From positions 1 through 64,000 of the forward strand of contig NZ_CP030065.1 in the NCBI RefSeq assembly GCF_003990725.2: a stretch of 64,000 nt of DNA. Reading direction: 5' to 3'. Positions 16,149 through 24,771 of this stretch are shown here, piece by piece. This stretch comes from Halorubrum sp. PV6. Lineage in GTDB: Archaea; Halobacteriota; Halobacteria; Halobacteriales; Haloferacaceae. The position numbers and the translations under genes were made by a program. Numbering within the stretch: position 1 is the first letter of the stretch; every line of letters starts with the position of its first letter. The notes beneath the pieces were generated by a model. The model saw only the letters and a list, made by a program, of their open reading frames with translations. It made no database searches and was not told the DNA's origin.

Positions 16149-17012
16149 ATGACACACCGCATCTGCACAGCTGACGCGGCAGAGGGAGTGGCATACTTTC
16201 AACGCCTCTCGCGGACGTTGTTTTCTCCAGGTACCGATCCAAGTACGAGACTCGAGCAACTGTTTGCGAGTGAGACCGACGAGTTCGGGTTGGAGTACGG
16301 TTTTCTGTCGAGTATCGATGTCAAGAACGGAACAGAGCGCTTTGAGATCGTACATAGTTCCCACGAGATGGTACAACAGAACACCACCATCCCACTTTCA
16401 CAAACATACTGCCGGAAAACGATCACAGACCCGGAGGGGACGATGGCGGTCAGTAATGCCAGTACTGAAGGGTGGGAAGGAGACCCAGCGTACGAGACCT
16501 TTGGTTTGGGAAGTTACCTCGGAACGACGATCATCGTCGACGGCGAGCTCTACGGAACGCTCTGTTATGCGAACACCGCCCCACGCGATCAACCACTCAC
16601 CGGCGAGGAAAAAGCACTTATCGAACTCCAAGGGCAGGCAGTAGAGTATATTTTGACCCTCTGGCACGATCGTCCCGACCAGGAGGAGGGATTCGACGCT
16701 ATCGAACAACGGGTCGCATTCTCTGACGCCATCGATTCGATGATGGAAGCACTCACGAGTCCCGAAAGGCGTACGGTGCTTGCGGCCCTCTTGGAGGAAC
16801 CTACGGGGGTTAGCATCGCCACGCTCGAAGAGCAACTGGACGACGAGACCGCCACCCTCCGTCTGTATCACGTCACGCTCCCCACACTGACAGATGCCGG
16901 CTACATCGACTGGGACGACGATGTCGGTGTCGTGTTTGAGGGACCGAATTTTTCGGAAATACGGCCTCTCGTTGAATTGCTGAAGGAGTACAATATGACC
17001 TTCGTCACCTGA
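16149..17012 (+). CDS. GAF domain-helix-turn-helix regulator
   Basis: A 287-residue soluble regulator. Residues ~20-165 are a GAF domain (YGFLSSIDVKNGTERFEIVH, then the typical LYGTLCYANTAPRD end), homologous in pattern to the GAF domain of the kinase at 5098. Residues ~185-285 are a winged helix of the haloarchaeal DUF7344-like kind (SDAIDSMMEALTSPERRTVL, then VSIATLEEQL and LYHVTLPTLTDAGYIDWD). Such one-component proteins sense light, redox or small ligands and act on transcription; ligand and targets are unknown. It is monocistronic, between mobile-element debris. Confidence 0.82.
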   Translation: MTHRICTADAAEGVAYFQRLSRTLFSPGTDPSTRLEQLFASETDEFGLEYGFLSSIDVKNGTERFEIVHSSHEMVQQNTTIPLSQTYCRKTITDPEGTMAVSNASTEGWEGDPAYETFGLGSYLGTTIIVDGELYGTLCYANTAPRDQPLTGEEKALIELQGQAVEYILTLWHDRPDQEEGFDAIEQRVAFSDAIDSMMEALTSPERRTVLAALLEEPTGVSIATLEEQLDDETATLRLYHVTLPTLTDAGYIDWDDDVGVVFEGPNFSEIRPLVELLKEYNMTFVT

Positions 17013-17167
17013 TCGCCGCCGCGGAAGCCATACTCTTCTACGGGTAAGATCAGAAGACGAGTCAGCCCGTGCCGACTGAGAGTCATACTGTAGCATCACC
17101 CGCCTTGTATCGATACTCAATCCTCAATCGACCCAGAATCCAAACAGAGTAGGGACTCGATTTTTTA

Positions 17168-17350
17168 GTGTTCTACGACGACGCGTTCGGAGAGGAACTT
17201 ACCGAGCTGTGGAACCGAAACCGAACGAAGACCTATTACAGACTCGGTATCGCAACGAAGGAACAGGCTGAGGCAATGTACCGGCTCGCCGACGATATCC
17301 ACCGCCACCTCATCGAGATGACACGGATGTCACACGAGTGTATCTGTTGA
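17168..17350 (+). CDS. Short hypothetical protein, possible remnant
   Basis: Sixty residues from a GTG start (MFYDDAFGEELTELWNRNRTKTYYRLGIATKEQAEAMYRLADDI in part), helical and charged, with three His in DIHRHLIEMTRMSHECIC. Internal composition looks coding, but no ribosome-binding site or TATA box is convincing and the gene may be a fragment. Family not recognised. The 155 bases before it and after it hold nothing supported. Confidence 0.35.
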   Translation: MFYDDAFGEELTELWNRNRTKTYYRLGIATKEQAEAMYRLADDIHRHLIEMTRMSHECIC

Positions 17351-17504
17351 GGCTGACCGGTAAGATGCGTTTCCTGGGTCGCGGGCTACAATCAGGACGA
17401 ATGTCTTCGGGATCAAGAACCGTGTCGGCCGCAAATTCGACGAACTGTTCCAGTAGGAGCTGCCGTGGCTTCTGTTGTGCCTGATGAAAATATTCTGAAT
17501 AATC

Positions 17505-18049
17505 GGCTCTGTTGAAATCCTATTCTTCAGCCATATTCTCACCTGAAACATCCGGTCGATGAGAGTTGCTTCGAATGCCGTAATTTAAGACATTTGGATG
17601 AAACGAACTCAACATGCCCTCCCCAAAGCGTGGTTATATTGCAGCGGCGTTGGTGCTGATTGGCATAGGTGGATTTGCGTATTCGGTGGTCCTGATCGGT
17701 CAGGTCTTAATTGGGGCGGGGTTCACGCTTTCAGCGCTTGTTGTCGCGGCACTGGTGTACTACGGCGATGCTGAACGTCACACGCTCACTCGCGCTAAGG
17801 TCGCTGTCACAGTTGTCTATGGCGTTTTTACGGGCCAGCTGCCGGTGGCTGTCATCGCTGCCTGTGTTGTCTACCTCTCTGCGTGGCTCACGGGAACTGA
17901 CAGCCCGCTCAACTCACCTGACACAGAGATATTCCCGGTTACACAAACGACTACCGATGAGTCGGAATACACTGATTGACAGCCTTGGTCTCTTGTATTG
18001 ACCGCGACTGCGTCGAAATATGTCACTTTCTGAGTATTTCAACAGAGCC
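17505..18049. mobile_element. Cargo-bearing mini-element B (545 bp)
   Basis: Starts GGCTCTGTTGAAATCC and ends ATTTCAACAGAGCC (14-bp perfect inverted repeat), flanked by a perfect 8-bp duplication GAATAATC (17497-17504 and 18050-18057). Its left end (TTCTTCAG...CCTGAAACA..CGGTCGATGAGAG) is homologous to the right end of element A read inward, and its right end (CTCAGAAAGTGACATATTTC read inward) to A's left end, so the two are the same family in opposite orientation. It carries only a 121-residue membrane-protein gene. Confidence 0.88.
17614..17979 (+). CDS. Small multi-pass membrane protein (element cargo)
   Basis: A 121-residue protein with three to four hydrophobic helices (about residues 8-28, 27-48 and 63-92) and a polar, Thr/Asp-rich C-terminal tail ([20 protein letters not shown]). 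No family recognised. A TATA-like TAATTTAA at 17581-17588 lies about 29 bases before the ATG, as expected for a leaderless haloarchaeal transcript, so the gene has its own promoter within the mobile element. It is not similar in sequence to the cargo of element A, although both are small membrane proteins. Confidence 0.65.
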   Translation: MPSPKRGYIAAALVLIGIGGFAYSVVLIGQVLIGAGFTLSALVVAALVYYGDAERHTLTRAKVAVTVVYGVFTGQLPVAVIAACVVYLSAWLTGTDSPLNSPDTEIFPVTQTTTDESEYTD

Positions 18050-18061
18050 GAATAATCATAT

Positions 18062-18900
<839 letters not shown>

Positions 18901-18904
18901 GATG

Positions 18905-19084
18905 TCAACGCCACATAGCCAGAGAGACGTAGGCACCCTGCTTTGCGGTCACCCACTCCGTGGTTCGTTTTCCGCGGTCGGGATGCGCCGGATGCAGAGT
19001 ACACTCGTCCGGTCGGTCGTTGTATCGCGCGACCGTCGCTTTGATGGCTTCTCTGGAACTGTCAAAATCCTCGCTCACTCTCAT
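18905..19084 (-). CDS. DUF7511-like small haloarchaeal protein
   Basis: A 59-residue protein ([20 protein letters not shown] through [13 protein letters not shown]). The pattern [18 protein letters not shown] ... [15 protein letters not shown] is the one I associate with the short haloarchaeal proteins of DUF7511 type, whose function is unknown. The stop codon lies exactly at the right boundary of the TnpB element, so insertion either preserved or slightly altered the C-terminus. The ATG is the first of the frame after an in-frame stop. Confidence 0.6.
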   Translation of the reverse strand: MRVSEDFDSSREAIKATVARYNDRPDECTLHPAHPDRGKRTTEWVTAKQGAYVSLAMWR

Positions 19085-19142
19085 CGCTACTGGCGGATGG
19101 GGACTATCCCGGTATTGTAATACTTAGCCTAACAGGTGAATG

Positions 19143-19538
19143 TTAGTCGTGTTGACGGCGCCACAGTGCCCACTTGGCGCGTTCCAACTGCCGAGTCACT
19201 CCTCCGGACGAGATGGCACCGTACACCGCATTGTGCACGAGATTCCTCCTGATCTGCGGCCCGCTCGACTGCGATCGGGTGTTGAGCGCCGCACCCGAAA
19301 ACCAGATCATCAACCACAGACACGCACAGACAATCACGTACCCAACGGCTGCTTGCGATCCGAAGACGGCCATTGACCCGAGGACCGCGAGCGGGAGCGC
19401 GACAAACAGGCCGACCCAGACCGCGGGGTGCATCATGACGATGAACGCGGCCGTCCGGTGCGGCAACCGACGAATGCCGTGAAGGGTCGTCTCCCAACGG
19501 TGGTCGGGTGCTACTCGTGTGGTGTCCGTGGAGGGCAT
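19143..19538 (-). CDS. Hypothetical membrane protein
   Basis: A 131-residue protein with two hydrophobic helices near residues 34-80 (AAFIVMMHPAVWVGLFVALP and GYVIVCACLWLMIWFSGAAL) and a basic, soluble C-terminal part (QIRRNLVHNAVYGAI...ERAKWALWRR). The ATG at 19538 is preferred to a TTG eight codons upstream. No family recognised; no operon partner. Confidence 0.5.
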   Translation of the reverse strand: MPSTDTTRVAPDHRWETTLHGIRRLPHRTAAFIVMMHPAVWVGLFVALPLAVLGSMAVFGSQAAVGYVIVCACLWLMIWFSGAALNTRSQSSGPQIRRNLVHNAVYGAISSGGVTRQLERAKWALWRRQHD

Positions 19539-19586
19539 ATCGTATCTCTCACGAGACGTCAACTAAATACCCCAGTGAGCCTGGTT

Positions 19587-20276
19587 GTGTTCAGATAAGG
19601 ACTGAAAGGTGAGGCGGTGCGTTTTCAAAGTAATCTGTGCCCGAAAACGCCCGACTCGGCGGCCGTTTAGACAAAATCAACTTAGACTTTGTGGAGCGAG
19701 AGGCAACACCGAAACTGCTGGTGAAGCTCAGTATTCAGCTTCATTTGGTTGTATCATCGCTTTCGAATACTGTTTTGTTTCTTGAGGTATTCGGTGTTAA
19801 TCGAGTTCAATCTCCCGTTCACAACTGGGTTCACAAGGCCGATCTACAGCCGGAGTCCGGTCGAAGCCCGAATCACGTTGCGGTCGATGAGACGGTAATT
19901 CGACTTGACAATGAACAGTATTGGCTGTACACTGCTGTTGATCCAGAAACGAATGATCTGCTTCATACACAGCTTGAAACGACAAGAAACAATGCTGTCG
20001 CAGATCGGCTTTTTGCAGATCTCCGCGAGAAACACGACGTAGATGACGCGATCATTCTCGTCGATGGCGCAGCTCCACTTCGGCGAGTCTGTAGAAAACA
20101 CGATCTCGATTTTAGATACCAACGACATGGAAATCTGAACCGCGTCAAACATATCATTTTTTAACGTAAAATACAAAACTATCTATTTCTCAAACTGTTT
20201 TAGCAACGCTGAAGCAGAACAGCAAACGAGTGGCTGCGCTCGTTCGCATTCGCATGGAATCAGCCTATTTGAACAC
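19587..20276 (+). mobile_element. Degenerate IS6-family element
   Basis: Ends GTGTTCAGATAAG (19587) and CCTATTTGAACAC (20276), close to the intact copy at 59055-59744 over the whole length. The transposase frame opens at 19637 (MPENARLGGRLDKINL, HNWVHKADLQPESGRSP, VAVDETVIRL, ILVDGAAPLRRVC) but breaks near 20150 at LNRVKHIIF, so the catalytic Glu region is displaced out of frame and the gene is inactive. No target duplication is seen. Confidence 0.85.
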
Positions 20277-20402
20277 TACCACCTAGATGAGCAAAACTAT
20301 CAACCGTTGAGCATTTTGACAAAGCTGGTTTTCATATTTGAAATCCTCTTGTTCGAAGACGACTGCGACCAGCGGGTAATGTGTGAGTAAAAAGAACGGT
20401 GA

Positions 20403-21515
20403 CTAATCGTCAACTGATGAGATGCCAGGGGAAAGTTCCTCGTCGCTGATGGTGGCTTTCGGTTCCAGCAACTGCGTCCGGTCGAACTGTGCGAGTTCTT
20501 TGCCCGCCACAACCCGCGATGGCCAGTCCGGGTTCGCGAGAGCACTCGTCCCTAGGGTTAAGAGGTCGGCCCCGTCGTCGATCGCCTGGCGTGCTGCGTC
20601 GGGTGTCCCGAGGCTACCATTGGCGATAACGACCGTATTGTCGGTGACGTACTTGACCGCGGCTTCCATAAGCGATGGCCCATCTTCTCCAAACGTTGGC
20701 TCTGTGGCGTAGCGTTCGGTCGTGTGGATGTAGTCTGCCCCAGTGTTTGAGAGCACCTCGAAGAACACCGCTGCTGCCTCTTCGCCCTCAGGCCATACGT
20801 AGCTATAGTCAGTCACCATCGACTGTGACACTCGGACGCCGACGATAAACTCCTCGGGCACAGCCGAAACGACCGAATTGACGACTTCTGCAGGATACTG
20901 CACCCGCGCTTCCGGTGAACCACCGTACTCGTCCTCGCGCCGATTCATTTTGTCTGAAAGGAATTCATTAAGCAGGTAGCCATTGGCGGCGTGAATCTCC
21001 ACGCCGTCAAAGCCGGCCTCGTGAGCGTTTATCGCCGCCGCAACGAACCCCTTTCGGGCAGTTTCGAGGTCTTCCTTGTTGGCTTCCTTCGGCTTGGGGT
21101 AGGGCCCGTTGCCACCGTAGGCTTCGTTCTTTTCACCGTCCGGCTTGACTGCTGACGGGGCAATAGTTTCTTGATCGCTTTCTTGTGGAATCCCCTGATT
21201 CTGGGCACCACAGTGCATTAATTGCGCAAAAATCACCCCGCCAGCGTCGTGTACGGCATCAGTCACGTGAGTCCACGCATCCACGTGATCGTCAGTGACC
21301 AACCCAGGCTGTTTGTTATAGCCCTTACTATAGACGCTATCAGTGTAGACGCCCTCAGTGATAAGAAAGGAGAATCCCCCTTTGGCGAACGTTGTGTAAT
21401 ACTGTGCCATCCTGGAAGTTGCCTGCCCATCGTCCGTTGCACTTACCCGTGTCATCGGAGCTAAGCCGATCCGATTGTTCAGTGTCAGATCGCCTAACGA
21501 TACTGAATCGAACAT
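20403..21515 (-). CDS. Old Yellow Enzyme-family FMN oxidoreductase
   Basis: A 370-residue TIM-barrel flavoenzyme. The start LTLNNRIGLAPMTR (FMN-binding strand), GVIFAQLMHCGAQN (the conserved Q and H), VEIHAANGYLLNEFLSD (the usual HGAHGYL-like signature with an Ala-Asn variation), NRREDEYGG and the phosphate-binding ANGSLGTPDAARQ / DLLTLGTSALANPDWP are all visible. Members reduce alpha,beta-unsaturated carbonyls or dienoyl-CoA with NAD(P)H. No 4Fe-4S domain follows, so it is of the short OYE type and not a 2,4-dienoyl-CoA reductase. It lies 394 bases from, and divergent to, the IclR gene at 21909, and may be under its control. Confidence 0.88.
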   Translation of the reverse strand: MFDSVSLGDLTLNNRIGLAPMTRVSATDDGQATSRMAQYYTTFAKGGFSFLITEGVYTDSVYSKGYNKQPGLVTDDHVDAWTHVTDAVHDAGGVIFAQLMHCGAQNQGIPQESDQETIAPSAVKPDGEKNEAYGGNGPYPKPKEANKEDLETARKGFVAAAINAHEAGFDGVEIHAANGYLLNEFLSDKMNRREDEYGGSPEARVQYPAEVVNSVVSAVPEEFIVGVRVSQSMVTDYSYVWPEGEEAAAVFFEVLSNTGADYIHTTERYATEPTFGEDGPSLMEAAVKYVTDNTVVIANGSLGTPDAARQAIDDGADLLTLGTSALANPDWPSRVVAGKELAQFDRTQLLEPKATISDEELSPGISSVDD

Positions 21516-21609
21516 AGTTGTATATTCTGTTAGGATTCGGTTCGCATTAGATTCTCCGCTCCTTGGAGAAAGGCGTTCAGACGAGAAGTGATTCGTCCCC
21601 GAAATAGAC

Positions 21610-21740
21610 TAATTTGGCCGCTCGTTAGACAAGATCAGCTCAGACTTTGTGGGGGAGAGAACAATACTGCGGCTGTTGATTGAGTTCAGTATTCAGCGTC
21701 ATCTAGCAGAACATTCGTTTCGAGAACGTTATTAGAGAGC
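21610..21740 (+). mobile_element. IS6-family N-terminal remnant
   Basis: GGCCGCTCGTTAGACAAGAT followed by CAGCTCAGACTTTGTGG and TTCAGTATTCAGCGTCATCT aligns with the first third of the IS6 transposase genes at 19637 and 59105. No ends or catalytic region remain. Bases 21741-21860 hold nothing supported. Confidence 0.6.
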
Positions 21741-21860
21741 CAGAAAACAAATTGGAAGAAGTTGAGTGTACAACGCCAATTTTGGCAAATGTAGTGGTCA
21801 AAGTTCTTTATCAGGGCAGGTGTCTTGAGTGATAGGATGCCGCTATCTCGGTAGAGATTG

Positions 21861-21875
21861 TTCACTCACAGTGAA
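21861..21875. promoter_or_regulatory. Perfect palindrome upstream of iclR gene 1
   Basis: TTCACT-CAC-AGTGAA: 6-bp arms around 3 bases, directly followed by the TATA-like TTATGTTATT (21881-21890) and the ATG at 21909. A site overlapping the factor-B recognition element would allow autorepression by the IclR protein (inference). Confidence 0.45.
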
Positions 21876-21908
21876 TAAGTTTATGTTATTTTGTCCCCAC
21901 CGAGCGGT

Positions 21909-22658
21909 ATGCCAATAAAAAATACAATCAGGTCAGACGAGCGAATGCTGGATATCGTTGAAGCACTCAAATCTGAGACAACAGCGAGCGTTACGGCCCT
22001 CGCCACGAAGCTGGGGATGCCGAAAAGTACCGTCCACGCCCATCTGTCGACCCTCAAGGACAGGGGGTATGTAGTACAAAATAACAACCGAAAGTACCGT
22101 CTCAGCCTCCGATTTCTAGACATCGGTATGGACATTCGGGAGACACAGGCAATGTACGACGAGGTCGTTCCGAAGTTGGACGAAATCGCAGAGGAGACTG
22201 GCGAGAAGGCTTGGTGGATTGTTGAGGAAAACGACAAGGCAGTGTTCCTTGCAAATTCACTGGGGAACCGTGCTATTCGAACGAACTCGCGGATCGGACA
22301 GCAAACCGAACTCTACGAACTGGCTGGTGGAATGTCTATTCTCTCTGTGCTCCCAGCAGAGCGTCTTGAGGCGATTCTCGACGGTTACAGTTTCCCCCTC
22401 GCCGATGGTCGGACCCGCGCAGACCTGGAAACAGAGTTGCGAGTGATACAGGATCAGGGGGTTGCATACGGCACGGAGTACTTTTTAAATGGTGTCACAG
22501 GGGTCGGCGCTCCGCTCACCGACACCTCCGGGAACGTCTATGGAGCGATCAGTATCTCGGGTCCTGTCGACCGCTTGGACGACCGCATCGAGGGAGATTA
22601 TGCAGATTTTATTCGAGGAGTCACCGGCGAACTCCGCGTGAACCTATCCCACCAGTGA
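21909..22658 (+). CDS. IclR family transcriptional regulator
   Basis: A 249-residue regulator. Residues ~10-70 are the winged helix (MLDIVEALKSETTASVTALA, then GMPKSTVHAHLSTLKDRGYV), and ~75-245 the IclR effector domain (YDEVVPKLDEIAEETGEKAW; LYELAGGMSILSVLPAER; GAPLTDTSGNVYGAISISGP). The conserved Gly-Ala-Pro...Gly-Ala-Ile-Ser-Ile-Ser-Gly strand pair forms the ligand pocket in this family. The ATG at 21909 is chosen because the TATA-like box lies about 22 bases before it; a TTG at 21891 is unlikely. It is the probable regulator of the adjacent oxidoreductase or ABC-transporter operon. Confidence 0.88.
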   Translation: MPIKNTIRSDERMLDIVEALKSETTASVTALATKLGMPKSTVHAHLSTLKDRGYVVQNNNRKYRLSLRFLDIGMDIRETQAMYDEVVPKLDEIAEETGEKAWWIVEENDKAVFLANSLGNRAIRTNSRIGQQTELYELAGGMSILSVLPAERLEAILDGYSFPLADGRTRADLETELRVIQDQGVAYGTEYFLNGVTGVGAPLTDTSGNVYGAISISGPVDRLDDRIEGDYADFIRGVTGELRVNLSHQ

Positions 22659-22788
22659 GTCCGAATCGTTCGAGATCTAAAATCGCCCTCAAATCCGGCC
22701 CACGGGATTATTGATTGATGATAATCGCAATGAGCGACCGCGTGAAAATGATCTCCCAGTGTGAACGAACTGATCCTGAAAGCAGTTC

Positions 22789-23190
22789 CTACTCCAGCTC
22801 ATGAGGCGCGCTACAGGTCAGAACCGGGCGGTCAGCGTTCAGAATCACAGACTGAGAAACGCTCCCAAACAGCATCTTTCCAGCCGGTGAGCGCTTCCGA
22901 CCTGCAATGCAGATGGCGTCAGCGTCCAGTTCCTCAGCGTGTTGGATGATAGACTCTGCCGGGTCCCCACTGCCTTCACGGAGGTCGACCGGAACATTGG
23001 CTTCTTCGAAGAGTTCCTTCGCACGCTTTACTGAACTGACTTGAACGACTGAGGCCCCTTCAGGATTCTCGCCAAAGTCGTGTAGCAAGTAGACGTGGAT
23101 GTTGTCAGACTCGAAGAGATTGAGAACTGTTTCCGCCTGTTTGATTGCCCGGTCGACGTTCTGGTCGATACCCAATAGCAGATCTTTCAT
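22789..23190 (-). CDS. Universal stress protein (UspA) domain protein
   Basis: A 133-residue Usp domain. It starts MKDLLLGIDQNVDRAIKQAE with the usual first strand, continues with IHVYLLHDFGENPEG, and has the C-terminal signature AGRKRSPAGKMLFGSVSQSVILNADRPVL in pieces corresponding to the ATP-binding G-2x-G-9x-G(S/T) motif (GRKRSPAGKMLFGSVSQ). It probably binds nucleotide. It lies 98 bases downstream of livF, so it may be the last gene of the transporter operon. The ATG at 23190 begins the conserved domain. Confidence 0.85.
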   Translation of the reverse strand: MKDLLLGIDQNVDRAIKQAETVLNLFESDNIHVYLLHDFGENPEGASVVQVSSVKRAKELFEEANVPVDLREGSGDPAESIIQHAEELDADAICIAGRKRSPAGKMLFGSVSQSVILNADRPVLTCSAPHELE

Positions 23191-23287
23191 AGAACATTGT
23201 TCAGTGACTAGTGTAATGTATGTATCGCTACTCTGGTGGTTTCCACGGCTAGTTCGCCGTGTCTGGTGCAGATAAAAGGGGCCGCGC

Positions 23288-24010
23288 TCAGTCTGCCAGC
23301 CCGACGCCAAGGTGTTTGTCGAGTACTTCTTGATCCTCTCGCACGTCTGCAGCCATCCCCTCGTGGACGATTTCCCCTTTTTCCAATATATATGTGTAGT
23401 CGGAGACATCGAGCGCGATGGGGATATTCTGTTCGACCACGAGAATCGTCATCCCCTGATCGTGTAGATCCTGGATTATCTCCTCTATTTGTCTGACAAC
23501 GTAGGGTGCAAGCCCCTCTGTCGGTTCGTCAAGCAAGAGAAGATCTGGGTCTGCGGTCAGTGCTCGTCCAATGGCGAGCATCTGCTGTTCCCCACCCGAG
23601 AGCACTGACCCGTGGCTATTCTCGCGTTCTTTGAGATTCTCGAACATGTCGAGGATTTGGTCGACGGACGGGCCATCGCTGGCATCCACACCGAGTCGCC
23701 CCATCTCGATGTTCTCGCGAACGGTGAGCTCCGAGAAGATGCGTCGTTCTTCGGGAACAAACGCAATGCCGCTCTGAATTGTCTGTTCCGTACTCATCGA
23801 TGTGATGTCTTTGCCGTCGAACGTGATGGTCCCGCCAGTTGGTGAGATGTTACCGATGATAGAACGCAGCGTTGTCGTCTTACCGACCCCGTTGCGTCCG
23901 ACCAGCGAGACGACGCTCCCCCGCTCTACGTTGAGGTTCACACCCTGTAACACCTGCGTCAGGCCGTACCCTGCCTGTACATTTTCCAGCGAAAGGAGTT
24001 TGTCACTCAT
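23288..24010 (-). CDS. livF: LivF-type ABC transporter ATPase
   Basis: A 240-residue ATPase subunit of a branched-chain-amino-acid-type (HAAT) importer. Walker A GRNGVGKTTTL, Q-loop region IAFVPEERRIFSELTVRENI, signature LSGGEQQMLAIGRAL, Walker B LLLLDEPTEGLAP and the switch His region TILVVEQNIP are all present. The PEERRIF and DEPTEGLAP variants identify LivF. Its start overlaps the livG stop by 4 bases. Confidence 0.93.
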   Translation of the reverse strand: MSDKLLSLENVQAGYGLTQVLQGVNLNVERGSVVSLVGRNGVGKTTTLRSIIGNISPTGGTITFDGKDITSMSTEQTIQSGIAFVPEERRIFSELTVRENIEMGRLGVDASDGPSVDQILDMFENLKERENSHGSVLSGGEQQMLAIGRALTADPDLLLLDEPTEGLAPYVVRQIEEIIQDLHDQGMTILVVEQNIPIALDVSDYTYILEKGEIVHEGMAADVREDQEVLDKHLGVGLAD

Positions 24011-24771
24011 TCTCGCGCACCTCCTAGATACGCGTCGCGAACGTCTTCATTGTTCGCTACCTCCTCTGGTGTACCAGTGGCAAGTTCCTGTCCACGCGTC
24101 AACACGGTGATTTTGTCAGAGACACGCATAACGAGGTCAATATCATGCTCAATGAGCATCAGCGACTGGTCCGCAAGCACTTCGCTGATGAGGTTCATCG
24201 TCGACTGCGTTTCCTCGCTGCTCATTCCCGCTGTGGGTTCGTCAAGCATGACTATGTCGGGGTCTGTTGCGAGGACCAGCCCGATCTCGAGGCGACGCTG
24301 ATCGCCGTATGCAAGCGTTTCGGCCTTCTCCTCGCCTCGGTGCCGGAGCCCAATTTGCTCCAGTACCTCCGTTGTCTGCTCGGTGATACCGTCGAAGCTG
24401 TTCTTGTCGCGGAACATTGCTGACACGGGACCGATATCATCGTCGTACACCGACTGTGCCGCGACCCGTACATTTTCACGGACGGTAAGACCGCCGAAGA
24501 CGTTCGTTATTTGGAACGATCGACCGAGACCGCGTCGAACGCGATCGTGCGGGGGCATGGTAGTAATATCCTCGCCTTTGAATAGTACAGCTCCTTCACT
24601 GGGCTTCAGCGCACCTGTGATGAGGTTGAACGTTGTTGTCTTGCCGGCGCCATTTGGGCCGATGACGCTGCGGAACTCTCCGTCTTCGACTGATAACGAG
24701 ATGTCGTCGACGGCGGTGAGCTCGCCGAAGCGCTTCGTCAATTCGTTGGTTTCCAGTACTGCCTCAGTCAT
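24007..24771 (-). CDS. livG: LivG-type ABC transporter ATPase
   Basis: A 254-residue ATPase. Walker A GPNGAGKTTTFNLITG, the LivG hallmark RRGLGRSFQITNVFGGLTVREN, a divergent signature TLAYGDQRRLEIGLVLATDP, Walker B IVMLDEPTAGMSSEET and MLIEHDIDLVMRVSDKI. The ATG at 24771 (MTEAVLETNELTKRFGEL) begins the domain; a longer frame upstream runs through the preceding gene and is not used. It overlaps the permease gene by 8 bases, so livK, permease, livG and livF form one tightly packed operon. Confidence 0.93.
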   Translation of the reverse strand: MTEAVLETNELTKRFGELTAVDDISLSVEDGEFRSVIGPNGAGKTTTFNLITGALKPSEGAVLFKGEDITTMPPHDRVRRGLGRSFQITNVFGGLTVRENVRVAAQSVYDDDIGPVSAMFRDKNSFDGITEQTTEVLEQIGLRHRGEEKAETLAYGDQRRLEIGLVLATDPDIVMLDEPTAGMSSEETQSTMNLISEVLADQSLMLIEHDIDLVMRVSDKITVLTRGQELATGTPEEVANNEDVRDAYLGGARE

